A stretch of DNA of 7,423 nucleotides from Chloroflexales bacterium (lineage in GTDB: Bacteria; Chloroflexota; Chloroflexia; Chloroflexales; Chloroflexaceae): contig JAAXUL010000380.1 of the NCBI GenBank assembly GCA_013336035.1, positions 1-7,423 of the forward strand, written 5' to 3'. Both the position numbers and the translations under genes were made by a program. Each line of letters starts with the position of its first letter. The stretch's first letter is position 1. Below the pieces are notes generated by a model, which did not search any database, was not told the origin of the DNA, and saw nothing but the letters and a program-made list of their open reading frames with translations. Positions 1-6,159 of this stretch are shown here, piece by piece.

Positions 1-1353
1 ACCGCCGGCATCCTTGAGCAGCACCTCGACCCGGGCCTCGAGAAGAAGATGATGTACACCCTGCGCCGCCTGGCCGATAGCGGGCACACGGTGGTCCTGG
101 TAACCCACGCCACCGCCAATATCACTGTCTGCGATCACGTGGCGTTTATGGCGGCCGGGCGCCTGGTCTACTTCGGGCCGCCCGCCGAGGCCCTGACCTT
201 CTTCAATGTCACCGGCGGCGACTTCGCCGACATCTACACCAAGCTCGAGGGCCTGGGCGGCCCTGGCGGCCTGGTCGTCCAGCGCGACCTCAAGGCCGAG
301 TACGAGGCGTGGCGGCAATCACAGGCCGCCAACCGCGGCGGCCCGCCTTCGCTGGCCGAGCTCTGGGAGCTGAAGTACCGGGGCTGCGCGCAGTATCAGC
401 GCTACATCAGCGCCCGCCTGGCCGAGACCCCGGCGCCGGCAGTGCAGGCCCAGGCCGCCCCCAAGGCGAAGGCCCGGCACAACGCCGCGCCCCTGCGTCA
501 GTTCGCCCTGCTCGCGCGGCGCTACCTCGACCTGACCCTACAGGACCGGCGCAGCCTGCTGATCCTGCTGCTCCAGGCCCCGATCATCGCCCTGCTGCTG
601 CTGCTTGTGGCCCGCCCCGACGCCCTGACCGGCGCCCAGGCCACCGAGGTGCTCCAGCGCGGCGAGGCCAAGAAGGTCCTCTTTATGCTGGCCACGGTGA
701 GCGTCTGGTTCGGCATCATCAACGCGGCCCGCGAGATCGTCAAAGAGGCCCCGATCTTCCAGCGCGAGCGTCTGGTCAACCTGCGCATCGGCCCCTACAT
801 CGTCTCGAAGGTCGCTGTCCTAAGCCTGCTGGTGCTGGTGCAGACCTTGATGCTACTGGGAATCGTGGCGATCACGGTGCGCTTCCCGGGCGACACCGGG
901 CTGCTGCTGCCGCCCCTGCTCGAGACCTTCGCGACCCTCCTGCTGACCTCGCTGGCCGGGATGGCCCTGGGGCTGGTGATCAGCGCCTTCTCGGCCAGCG
1001 GCGACCGGGCGATCAGCATCGTGCCCCTGGCCCTGATCCCGCAGATCCTCTTCGCGGGCCTGATCTTCAAGGTCGAGGGCGCGGCCACCCCGCTTTCGTG
1101 GCTGACGATCAGCCGCTGGTCGATGGATGCCCTGGGGACGAGCATCGACCTGAACGCGCTCTGCAACCTGCCGAACATCGACGACCGGGGCAGTGTGCCG
1201 CCCGGGTGCGCCCCGGGCTTCCTGAGCGCCGAAGGCGCCTTCACCCACACGACCGGGCACCTGCTCGATAGCTGGCTGGCGCTGCTGATCTACACCGTCG
1301 TCTGCCTTGGCCTCACGGCCTGGGCCCTGCGCCGGCGCGACCGGCAGATCTAG
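1..1353 (+). CDS. ABC-2/ABCG-type exporter, ATPase C-terminal end plus permease (5' partial)
   Basis: The reading frame is open from base 1, so the gene begins outside the window; 450 residues are visible. Residues 9-12 (LDPG) look like the D-loop of an ABCG-like ATPase, and VLVTHAT with H36 is the switch histidine. VYFGPPAEAL followed by a DFADIY segment is typical of the ABCG family close after the ATPase. A hydrophilic Ala/Pro-rich linker (about 105-160) leads into an ABC2_membrane permease with likely helices near 185-205, 226-244, 271-292, 306-330, 337-357 and 421-444. A cysteine-containing extracytoplasmic loop lies before the last helix, and the protein ends in a basic RRRDRQI. Family knowledge: such half-transporters dimerise and export lipids or other hydrophobic compounds, and many bacterial ones carry N-terminal FHA domains, which cannot be checked here. 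The substrate is unknown. The expected Walker B sequence before the D-loop is not readable at the left edge. Confidence 0.88.
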   Translation, partial: TAGILEQHLDPGLEKKMMYTLRRLADSGHTVVLVTHATANITVCDHVAFMAAGRLVYFGPPAEALTFFNVTGGDFADIYTKLEGLGGPGGLVVQRDLKAEYEAWRQSQAANRGGPPSLAELWELKYRGCAQYQRYISARLAETPAPAVQAQAAPKAKARHNAAPLRQFALLARRYLDLTLQDRRSLLILLLQAPIIALLLLLVARPDALTGAQATEVLQRGEAKKVLFMLATVSVWFGIINAAREIVKEAPIFQRERLVNLRIGPYIVSKVAVLSLLVLVQTLMLLGIVAITVRFPGDTGLLLPPLLETFATLLLTSLAGMALGLVISAFSASGDRAISIVPLALIPQILFAGLIFKVEGAATPLSWLTISRWSMDALGTSIDLNALCNLPNIDDRGSVPPGCAPGFLSAEGAFTHTTGHLLDSWLALLIYTVVCLGLTAWALRRRDRQI

Positions 1354-1360
1354 CTGCCGG
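1341..1360 (+). terminator. Stem-loop across the exporter stop codon, possible weak terminator
   Basis: CCGGCAG (1341-1347) and CTGCCGG (1354-1360) are perfect 7-bp inverted arms around a 6-base loop that contains the TAG stop. No T-tract follows, so it is not a classic intrinsic terminator. It may slow polymerase, stabilise the 3' end of the mRNA, or be incidental in GC-rich sequence. Confidence 0.35.
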
Positions 1361-1413
1361 GGCCAGCCATGTGAAGTGCTGATTGGCCTATTTCATTACC
1401 TATAGCTCAAATC

Positions 1414-1442
1414 GGTGCAGCTGCACCTTTGCAACTAGTTGC
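1414..1442. promoter_or_regulatory. Two adjacent palindromes, candidate operator
   Basis: GGTGCAGCTGCACC (1414-1427) is a perfect 14-bp palindrome. Three bases later GCAACTAGTTGC (1431-1442) is a perfect 12-bp palindrome. They lie about 60-90 bases upstream of the consensus promoter of the XRE-cupin gene. A shorter palindrome TGTGCACA (1494-1501) abuts the -35 box, and GGTGCACC (1602-1609) touches the start codon, sharing the GGTGCA half-site of the first palindrome. Binding by the XRE protein itself (autoregulation) is an inference from position and symmetry only. Confidence 0.4.
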
Positions 1443-1504
1443 GTGAGCACTCCTTCTAGCCCGTAATTATGCCGCAAAATCGCATCCGAGGGGTGTGCAC
1501 AGCC

Positions 1505-1534
1505 TTGACATAGCGGTTTCGTGTGGCGTATAAT
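1505..1534 (+). promoter_or_regulatory. Perfect-consensus sigma-70 promoter for the XRE-cupin gene
   Basis: TTGACA at 1505-1510 and TATAAT at 1529-1534 are both six-of-six matches to the sigma-70 consensus, with an 18-bp spacer. The expected transcription start is near 1541. The flanking DNA is clearly more AT-rich than the rest of the window, with runs around 1461-1480 that could act as an UP-like element. It points at the XRE-cupin gene 70 bases downstream. Confidence 0.82.
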
Positions 1535-1551
1535 CCAAGAGTTGGAATAAT

Positions 1552-1580
1552 GAGGGGGGTCGGCTACCCCCTTCTTTTTT
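1552..1580 (+). terminator. Intrinsic terminator in the leader of the XRE-cupin gene
   Basis: GAGGGGGGT (1552-1560) pairs with ACCCCCTTC (1566-1574), giving a 9-bp stem with one G-U pair and a 5-base loop (CGGCT). It is followed at once by six T (1575-1580). This has every element of a Rho-independent terminator. It sits between the consensus promoter and the start codon at 1610, so transcripts from that promoter must read through it. It may also stop readthrough from the exporter gene. Confidence 0.8.
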
Positions 1581-1594
1581 GATAGATTATCCGC

Positions 1595-1600
1595 AGAAGG
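1595..1600 (+). promoter_or_regulatory. Ribosome binding site of the XRE-cupin gene
   Basis: AGAAGG lies 9 bases before the ATG at 1610. It supports this start over the earlier in-line candidates, which lack such a site. Confidence 0.6.
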
Positions 1601-1609
1601 CGGTGCACC

Positions 1610-2155
1610 ATGTCGCTCGGCCAGAAGATCGGCCGGCTCCGCCAGGAGCGGGGCCTGACCTTGCAGGAGGTTTCAGAGGGCTCGGGGCTCACCCCATCAT
1701 TCCTCAGCCGCCTGGAGCGGGACAAAGTCAATATCTCGGTGGCGAACCTGCGCAAGCTCGCGCAGTTTTTCAGCGTGCAGATGACCCACTTCTTCGAGGG
1801 CGAGGATAGCCAGCAGGTCGGCCAGGTGGTGACCCCCGTCGACCGCGTGCGCCTCAGCCTCGACGACGCCCCCGTACAGGTCTTCTCGCTGCTGCCCCCC
1901 AACAGCGATGTCGAGGCCCGCCTGATCGAGGCGCGCCCTGGCAGCGGCCAGCAGGGCTTCTCGAGCCGCGGCAGCCAGATGGTCCTGGTCCTCGAGGGCC
2001 TGCTCCGCTACAACCTTGGCGAGGAGGAGTACGAGCTGCGCCGCGGCGACACCCTCTTCTACCACGAGGATGTGGCCCACAGCTGGGTCAATATGGGCGA
2101 CAGCACCGCCACCGTGCTTACGATCAGTGTGCTCAGCGGGCGAGATGACCGCTAG
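1610..2155 (+). CDS. XRE-family transcriptional regulator with C-terminal cupin domain
   Basis: This is a 181-residue protein of the usual length for HTH-cupin regulators. Residues 5-62 form an XRE/Cro-type helix-turn-helix: GRLRQERGLTLQEVSEGSGL is followed by a recognition helix around TPSFLSRLE, and the helical bundle closes with LRKLAQFFSV. Residues about 105-178 are a cupin_2 beta-barrel, with PGSGQQGF, MVLVLEGLLRYNLG and LRRGDTLFYHEDVAHSW. Family knowledge: the cupin senses a small molecule and the HTH represses or activates nearby genes, often for amino-acid, polyamine or stress metabolism; the ligand here is unknown. The start at 1610 is supported by AGAAGG 9 bases upstream and by the HTH beginning a few residues in. 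A perfect sigma-70 promoter precedes it, and a terminator hairpin lies between promoter and start, suggesting tight control. The palindromes upstream could be its own operators. Confidence 0.9.
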   Translation: MSLGQKIGRLRQERGLTLQEVSEGSGLTPSFLSRLERDKVNISVANLRKLAQFFSVQMTHFFEGEDSQQVGQVVTPVDRVRLSLDDAPVQVFSLLPPNSDVEARLIEARPGSGQQGFSSRGSQMVLVLEGLLRYNLGEEEYELRRGDTLFYHEDVAHSWVNMGDSTATVLTISVLSGRDDR

Positions 2156-2194
2156 CCCCTGCGCCCCCGCCTCCCGCCCCCTCACCACACGCAA

Positions 2195-2212
2195 GAGAGG
2201 GGCAGCCCTCTT
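2195..2212 (+). terminator. Weak hairpin after the XRE-cupin gene
   Basis: AGAGGG (2196-2201) pairs with CCCTCT (2206-2211) around a GCAG loop, extended by one G-U pair. It starts 40 bases after the regulator stop codon. Only two T follow, so termination would be weak. Confidence 0.3.
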
Positions 2213-2239
2213 CACCTGACGGCACGATCCGTGTATCAT
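2211..2239 (+). promoter_or_regulatory. Candidate promoter of the AI-2E family gene
   Basis: TTCACC (2211-2216, four of six) and TATCAT (2234-2239, five of six) are separated by 17 bp. The predicted transcription start is near 2246. That would give a leader of about 50 bases to the ATG at 2295, or a leaderless GTG at 2247. Confidence 0.38.
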
Positions 2240-2294
2240 AAGGTTCGTGTCGTGGTGGCTCTGCGCCCCTGAAGCGATAGCCCTCATCTACTGT

Positions 2295-3599
2295 ATGCAG
2301 ACTTTTTTGAACAGGATCACAGGGCGGAGCGTGGCCCGCTGGGCGCTGGTGCTGGCAGCCGTCTACGGGGTCAGTTGGCTGCTCTGGCAGGCCCGCTCGG
2401 CCCTGACGCCCTTTATCTTCGGCCTCGTGCTCGCCTACCTGTTCCTGCCCTTTGTCAACAGGCTCGAGCGCCGTATGCCGCGCTGGGCGGCGATCGTGAT
2501 CGTCTACGTGGCCGTGCTGGCCCTGGTGATCACCTTCTTCGCCTTCCTCGTGCCGCCCCTCACCGAGCAGCTGGGCCAGCTCATCCGCGCCCTGCCCGAC
2601 ATCCCCACCGTCCAGGGCTGGGTCAACGCGCTGATCAAGCAATATGATCTGCTGATCGCCAACCTGCCCGCCGCCATGCGGGCCCAGGTGCAGAACGCGG
2701 TCTCCAGCATCGTCAGCCAGGCCGCCAACACGCTGCGCACCAACTTCGTCACCTACCTCCAGGGCATCGGCACCTTCCTGCTCGACAGCTTCCTCTCGGT
2801 GGCCAACACGGTCTCGTTCCTGCTCGGCTTCTTCCTGATCCCGTTCTGGCTGTTCTATGTGCTGATGGACCAGAAGGCCGGGCGCGACATGATCGACCGC
2901 ACCCTGCCCCACTGGCTGCGGGCCGACTTCTGGTCGGTGGTGACGATCGTCGACTACGACTTCAGCGGCTACCTGCGCGGCCAGCTGCTCCTGGGGCTAG
3001 TCGTCGGCAGCTCGGCGGGGATCGGCCTGGCCATCCTCAATATGCTGGGCCTGCATATCCCCTACGTGCTGCTGCTCGCGGTGATCGCCGGCGTCACCGA
3101 GCTGATCCCGATCATCGGGCCGATCCTCGGCTCGATCCCGGCGATCATCCTCGGCTTTATCGACTCGCCGACCACTGGGTTAGCGGTCGTGGTGCTGTAT
3201 GTGGCGATCCAGCAGCTCGAGAATAACTTCCTCGTGCCGCGGATCGTGGGCGACAGCGTCGGGCTGCACCCGGCCCTGCTGATGCTGCTGCTGGTGGTCT
3301 GCTCGACGGTCTTCGGCGTGATCGGCGCCATCCTCTCGGCGCCGCTGGGGGCCGTCTCGCGCGATGTCTTCGCCTATCTGTACGGCCGCCTGAGCGAGCC
3401 GCCCCGCCCCGCGGGCCAGATGCCGCCGCGCCTGCGCCGCGAAGGCAAGATCCGCCCCCCCGAGGCCGACCCGGACTACGAGCCCCCGCCCGCGCCGTGG
3501 GCCACCCCCGACGACATCGCCGCCCCTCTGCCCCCGTCTGAGCCGGCCGCGCCCCTCGCCGACCCCGTAGCTCCCGCGCCGAAGCGGCAGGGCGGGTGA
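2295..3599 (+). CDS. AI-2E family transporter (PerM/TqsA-like integral membrane protein)
   Basis: This 434-residue polytopic protein matches the AI-2E_transport family (formerly UPF0118). An N-terminal hydrophobic pair sits near 15-55 (ALVLAAVYGVSWLLW, FIFGLVLAYLFLPFVNRLE), with a helix at about 70-93. A less hydrophobic central stretch (about 95-160) is followed by helices around FLLGFFLIPFWLFYVLMD. The conserved C-terminal core near residues 265-285 has ELIPIIGPILGSIPAIILG, then QQLENNFLVPRIVGDSVGLHP. Family members export autoinducer-2, act as Na+/H+ antiporters, or have no known substrate; nothing here fixes the substrate. After about residue 368 comes a Pro/Ala-rich, probably disordered cytoplasmic tail not needed for the fold. 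The ATG at 2295 was chosen because family N-termini begin just before the first helix. An in-frame GTG at 2247 would add 16 residues, and neither start has a good Shine-Dalgarno. The gene converges on the HD gene, 13 bases away. Confidence 0.88.
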   Translation: MQTFLNRITGRSVARWALVLAAVYGVSWLLWQARSALTPFIFGLVLAYLFLPFVNRLERRMPRWAAIVIVYVAVLALVITFFAFLVPPLTEQLGQLIRALPDIPTVQGWVNALIKQYDLLIANLPAAMRAQVQNAVSSIVSQAANTLRTNFVTYLQGIGTFLLDSFLSVANTVSFLLGFFLIPFWLFYVLMDQKAGRDMIDRTLPHWLRADFWSVVTIVDYDFSGYLRGQLLLGLVVGSSAGIGLAILNMLGLHIPYVLLLAVIAGVTELIPIIGPILGSIPAIILGFIDSPTTGLAVVVLYVAIQQLENNFLVPRIVGDSVGLHPALLMLLLVVCSTVFGVIGAILSAPLGAVSRDVFAYLYGRLSEPPRPAGQMPPRLRREGKIRPPEADPDYEPPPAPWATPDDIAAPLPPSEPAAPLADPVAPAPKRQGG

Positions 3600-3612
3600 G
3601 AAGACGGCTGTA

Positions 3613-4152
3613 CTAGGGTCGCTCCGACAGCCCCTCGCGGCCGATCGTCTTCCACAGGCGGCCGATCAGGCGGCGACGGCGGCGGCGGGTCACCCGGGCC
3701 ACATAAAACGGGTCGGTCACGCAGAGCTGCCGGCGCACCTTCAGGCTGCGCCCCGTGAACAGGCCGCCCACAAACGAGGTGAGGTCGGTAAACGAGGCGA
3801 TCTTGTCGGCGACCGCCAGGACCCAGCCCTCGCGGGTGGTGGGGCGCGGGCCCAGCGGGTACATGTGGCTGACGATCGCCCGCGAGACCATCTCGGGCTC
3901 GCCGAGCTCGGCGGCGACCTGGGCGGCGATCGCGCCGTGGGTCCGCAGGGTGCCGAGGCGCGAGTCGATATCGTGCAGGATGGCCGCCCGCGTGGCGGTG
4001 CGGCGGTCGGCGCCAAGGATAGGCGCCAGATAGTATGAGTAGCGGGCCACCCGCATCATATGATCATGCTTCGGCACGCTGTGGTGCATATGCTCTCGGG
4101 TCTCGATGACGCGCGGGTGAGAGAGCAGGTCGGCAATGTGGTTGCTGTCCAT
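3613..4152 (-). CDS. HD-domain protein, predicted metal-dependent phosphohydrolase
   Basis: This is a 179-residue protein when started at 4152. HD-superfamily motifs are visible in order: H29/H31 in KHDHMMRVARYSYYLA, the H60-D61 doublet in ILHDID, H72 in THG, H96 in SHMYPLGP, and D116 in VADKIASF. The pattern SYYLA...AAILHD...SHMYPL resembles the small cytoplasmic HDIG-type hydrolases whose members have HMWPL at that place. The family hydrolyses phosphoester bonds of nucleotides or related metabolites with bound divalent metal; the substrate is not predictable. The C-terminus is strongly basic (RRRRRRLIGRLW), which could touch nucleic acid or membrane. The ATG at 4152 is preferred over one 84 bases upstream (4236) because GGAGGG lies 10 bases before it and the HD fold starts soon after. 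It is transcribed divergently from lipB and convergently with the AI-2E gene. Confidence 0.85.
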   Translation of the reverse strand: MDSNHIADLLSHPRVIETREHMHHSVPKHDHMMRVARYSYYLAPILGADRRTATRAAILHDIDSRLGTLRTHGAIAAQVAAELGEPEMVSRAIVSHMYPLGPRPTTREGWVLAVADKIASFTDLTSFVGGLFTGRSLKVRRQLCVTDPFYVARVTRRRRRRLIGRLWKTIGREGLSERP

Positions 4153-4162
4153 GGGTCGCAGT

Positions 4163-4168
4163 CCCTCC
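4163..4168 (-). promoter_or_regulatory. Ribosome binding site of the HD-domain gene
   Basis: On the minus strand GGAGGG lies 10 bases before the ATG at 4152-4150. It is the best Shine-Dalgarno match in the window and decides this start against the upstream in-frame ATG. Confidence 0.65.
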
Positions 4169-4277
4169 GAGGTGAGACGTTGCAAGTTCCAATCGCGGCG
4201 CACAGAGCTCATCTCCGTGGAGAGCGCTGCGATCACCGTCGATCGCCCACGGGCGCATGTGCCGCCTTTCCTATTAC

Positions 4278-4307
4278 GTTATACTACTGCGTCGGGTTGC
4301 AGATCAA
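4278..4307 (-). promoter_or_regulatory. Sigma-70 promoter of the HD-domain gene
   Basis: On the minus strand TTGATC (4307-4302) and TATAAC (4283-4278, five of six) are 18 bp apart. The start of transcription would be near 4271, giving a leader of roughly 120 bases before the ATG at 4152. Confidence 0.55.
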
Positions 4308-4380
4308 TTCTACCATGGGTCCCGCTTCTTTGTAGCCCCTTGGGGCAGGCTCTACCCCCACTAAAGGGTTGCATACGCTT

Positions 4381-4393
4381 GTGAGGCCCTCAC
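4381..4393. promoter_or_regulatory. Inverted repeat in the lipB promoter, candidate operator
   Basis: GTGAGG (4381-4386) and CCTCAC (4388-4393) are perfect 6-bp arms around one central base. The site lies directly upstream of the -10 box of lipB, where a bound repressor would block polymerase. The binding protein is unknown. Confidence 0.35.
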
Positions 4394-4403
4394 CCGCGCC
4401 GAG

Positions 4404-4412
4404 TGGTATACT
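4404..4412 (+). promoter_or_regulatory. Extended -10 promoter of lipB, probably giving a leaderless mRNA
   Basis: TGG-TATACT is an extended -10 element (TATACT at 4407-4412, five of six). No good -35 is found at 16-18 bp; TTGTGA at 4379-4384 is 22 bp away. Transcription would begin about 7-8 bases later, at or next to the A of the ATG at 4420. No Shine-Dalgarno is present, in line with leaderless translation. Confidence 0.5.
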
Positions 4413-4419
4413 GCCCCCT

Positions 4420-5181
4420 ATGATCACCACCCCCGCTCTTCGCGCCGTGCGGCTGATCCGCGCCGGGTGCGTGCCTTACGATGAGGCCCTGGCCCTCCAG
4501 CGCGACCTCGTCGCCTCGCGCTCGGCGGGCCACGCCCCCGACACCCTGCTGCTGCTCGAGCACCCCCCCACGATCACCCTCGGCGTGCGCGCCGACCCCG
4601 CCAACGTGCTGCTGCCCACCGATGAGCTGGCCCGCCGCGGCGTGGCCCTCGCGCGCACCGACCGGGGCGGCGATGTGACCTACCATGCCCCCGGGCAGAT
4701 CGTCGGCTACCCCATCCTCAAGCTCGCCCAGCACGGCGCCGACCTGGGCCGCTATGTGCGCGGCCTCGAGGAGGTGATCATCCGCACTCTGGCCGACTAC
4801 GGCCTGACCGGCGAGCGCGTGCCCGGCCTGACAGGGGTGTGGGTGGGCGGTGGGCGCGCCAAGATCTGCGCGATCGGCGTGAGGCTCAGCGCCGCCGGCG
4901 TGACCTCACACGGCTTCGCGCTCAACGTCAGCCCCGACCTCGCCGGCTTCGGCCTGATTGTCCCCTGCGGCATCGGCGACCGCGCCGTCACCTCGCTGGC
5001 GGATCTGCTCGGCGCCGCGCCGCCCGCCGGCGAGGTCGAGGTCCGTCTGCTCGCGCACTTCGCCGCGGTCTTTACGGTGAGCCTGGGCCTCGCCGAGGCT
5101 CGTGCGGCGCCGCTATCACCGGCGGCATCCGGCGCAGAGCCGGCACAAGATGGGCCGGAGATCGGCGAGGGCCGTGGATGA
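4420..5181 (+). CDS. lipB: Lipoyl(octanoyl) transferase LipB
   Basis: This 253-residue enzyme transfers the octanoyl group from octanoyl-ACP to the lysine of lipoyl domains, the first step of de novo lipoylation in the cytoplasm. The BPL/LplA/LipB fold is seen from residue 8 to about 220. Visible landmarks are LLLLEHPPTITLG, the signature RGGDVTYHAPGQIVGYPIL with H89, GRAKICAIGVR with the catalytic lysine K148, and HGFALNV followed by LIVPCGI with the acyl-accepting cysteine C183. These correspond to the Cys/Lys dyad and conserved His of E. coli LipB. Length is slightly above the usual 210-240 because of an Ala/Pro/Gly-rich tail after about residue 230. The ATG at 4420 is chosen over an in-frame ATG at 4369 because the promoter -10 box lies at 4407-4412, inside the longer version. 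lipA follows after 60 bases. Confidence 0.96.
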   Translation: MITTPALRAVRLIRAGCVPYDEALALQRDLVASRSAGHAPDTLLLLEHPPTITLGVRADPANVLLPTDELARRGVALARTDRGGDVTYHAPGQIVGYPILKLAQHGADLGRYVRGLEEVIIRTLADYGLTGERVPGLTGVWVGGGRAKICAIGVRLSAAGVTSHGFALNVSPDLAGFGLIVPCGIGDRAVTSLADLLGAAPPAGEVEVRLLAHFAAVFTVSLGLAEARAAPLSPAASGAEPAQDGPEIGEGRG

Positions 5182-5195
5182 GCTGCCCGGTGCGG

Positions 5196-5201
5196 TACAA
5201 T
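5196..5201 (+). promoter_or_regulatory. Possible -10 box of a separate lipA promoter
   Basis: TACAAT (five of six) lies in the lipB-lipA gap, with no convincing -35 box. It would start transcription near 5208, giving a short leader to the ATG at 5242. Cotranscription with lipB is equally possible. Confidence 0.3.
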
Positions 5202-5241
5202 ATGCGAGATATGACTGCTATTGGCTAGAAAGCGCTGTGGT

Positions 5242-6159
5242 ATGGCTGAGATAATCCCCCTGATGCCGAGCGGCGGCGCGAGCGCCCCAGCCGCGCCTGC
5301 TCGCCCCCGCCGGCCCGAGTGGCTGAAGGCCCGGGCCCCCTCGGGCGAGAATTACCAGGATGTGCACCGCCTGATGCGCGAGAAGGGCCTCAACACGGTC
5401 TGCGAGGAGGCCCGCTGCCCAAACCTGGGCGAGTGCTGGAACCACCGCACCGCGACCTTCCTGCTGCTGGGCGACACCTGCACCCGCGGCTGCCGCTACT
5501 GCGCGATCGGTAAGGGCAAGCCGCGGCCCATCGACGAGGACGAGCCCGAGCGCGTGGCCACCTCGGTGGCCCACCTGCGCCTGCGCTTCGCCGTGCTCAC
5601 CTCGGTCAACCGCGACGACGCGCCCGATGGCGGGGCCCATATCTTCGCCCGCACGATCGAGCTGATCCGCCAGCGCGAGCCCGAGTGCAAGATCGAGGTG
5701 CTCATCCCCGACTTCGACGGCAACTGGGAGGCCTTGCAGCTCGTGCTCGCGGCCCGCCCCGATGTGCTCAACCACAATATCGAGACGGCGCCGCGCATCT
5801 TCCGCCGCTTCCGCCCCCGGGCCGGCTTCCAGCAGAGCATCGAGCTGCTCGCCCGCGCCCGCGCCTTCGACCCGCAGCTCACCACCAAAAGCGGCATGAT
5901 GGTCGGCGCCGGTGAGACCAACGCCGAGGTGATCGAGGTGATGGACGCCCTGCGCTCGGCCGATGTGAATGTGATGACGATCGGTCAGTATCTTGCCCCC
6001 GACAGCAGCTACTGGCCCGTCGATCGCTACGTCACCCCCGCCGAGTTCGCCACCTTTAGGGAAGAGGGCCTGCGCCGCGGCTTCCGCCACATCGAGAGCG
6101 GACCCATGGTGCGCTCGAGCTACAACGCCCATATGCACGTCGGGGCCCAGCAGCACTAG
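5242..6159 (+). CDS. lipA: Lipoyl synthase LipA (radical SAM)
   Basis: This 305-residue radical-SAM enzyme inserts sulfur at C6 and C8 of protein-bound octanoyl groups. All diagnostic residues are present. CEEARCPNLGEC (C54, C59, C65) is the CX4CX5C motif of the auxiliary sacrificial [4Fe-4S] cluster. CTRGCRYC (C80, C84, C87) is the CX3CX2C motif of the SAM-binding cluster. RSSY (291-294) near the C-terminus supplies the serine ligand of the auxiliary cluster. VLTSVNRDD, NHNIETAPR and KSGMMVGAGET are further family signatures. Length is typical. The start at ATG 5242 is preferred because LipA N-termini are short and variable; an in-frame TTG at 5221 would add seven residues. It lies directly downstream of lipB, which makes its octanoylated substrate. 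Its stop codon overlaps that of the convergent minus-strand gene by three bases (6156-6158 against 6157-6159). Confidence 0.97.
   Translation: MAEIIPLMPSGGASAPAAPARPRRPEWLKARAPSGENYQDVHRLMREKGLNTVCEEARCPNLGECWNHRTATFLLLGDTCTRGCRYCAIGKGKPRPIDEDEPERVATSVAHLRLRFAVLTSVNRDDAPDGGAHIFARTIELIRQREPECKIEVLIPDFDGNWEALQLVLAARPDVLNHNIETAPRIFRRFRPRAGFQQSIELLARARAFDPQLTTKSGMMVGAGETNAEVIEVMDALRSADVNVMTIGQYLAPDSSYWPVDRYVTPAEFATFREEGLRRGFRHIESGPMVRSSYNAHMHVGAQQH

Noticed and set aside
309..1271. Second plus-strand frame inside the ABC exporter gene
   Set aside because: Arg/Pro/Gly/Ala-rich shadow typical of GC-rich DNA; the exporter frame has membrane helices and family motifs.
1697..2912. Overlapping minus-strand open frames opposite the XRE-cupin and AI-2E genes
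   Set aside because: Their translations are rich in Gly, Ala, Glu, His and Gln without domain signals; the opposite strand carries clear protein families over the same bases.
3606..3632. Inverted repeat GGCTGT/ACAGCC between the convergent AI-2E and HD genes as a bidirectional terminator
   Set aside because: Only 6 bp of stem, a 15-base loop and no T-tract on either strand; part of it lies inside the HD gene.
4335..4346. GCCCC-TT-GGGGC hairpin upstream of lipB
   Set aside because: A 5-bp stem with a 2-base loop is too tight to be stable and has no associated signal.
5218..6156. Long open frame on the minus strand opposite lipA, about 310 codons
   Set aside because: It mirrors lipA almost exactly, is low in recognisable motifs, and arises from the GC-rich codon pattern of lipA, whose own motifs are complete.
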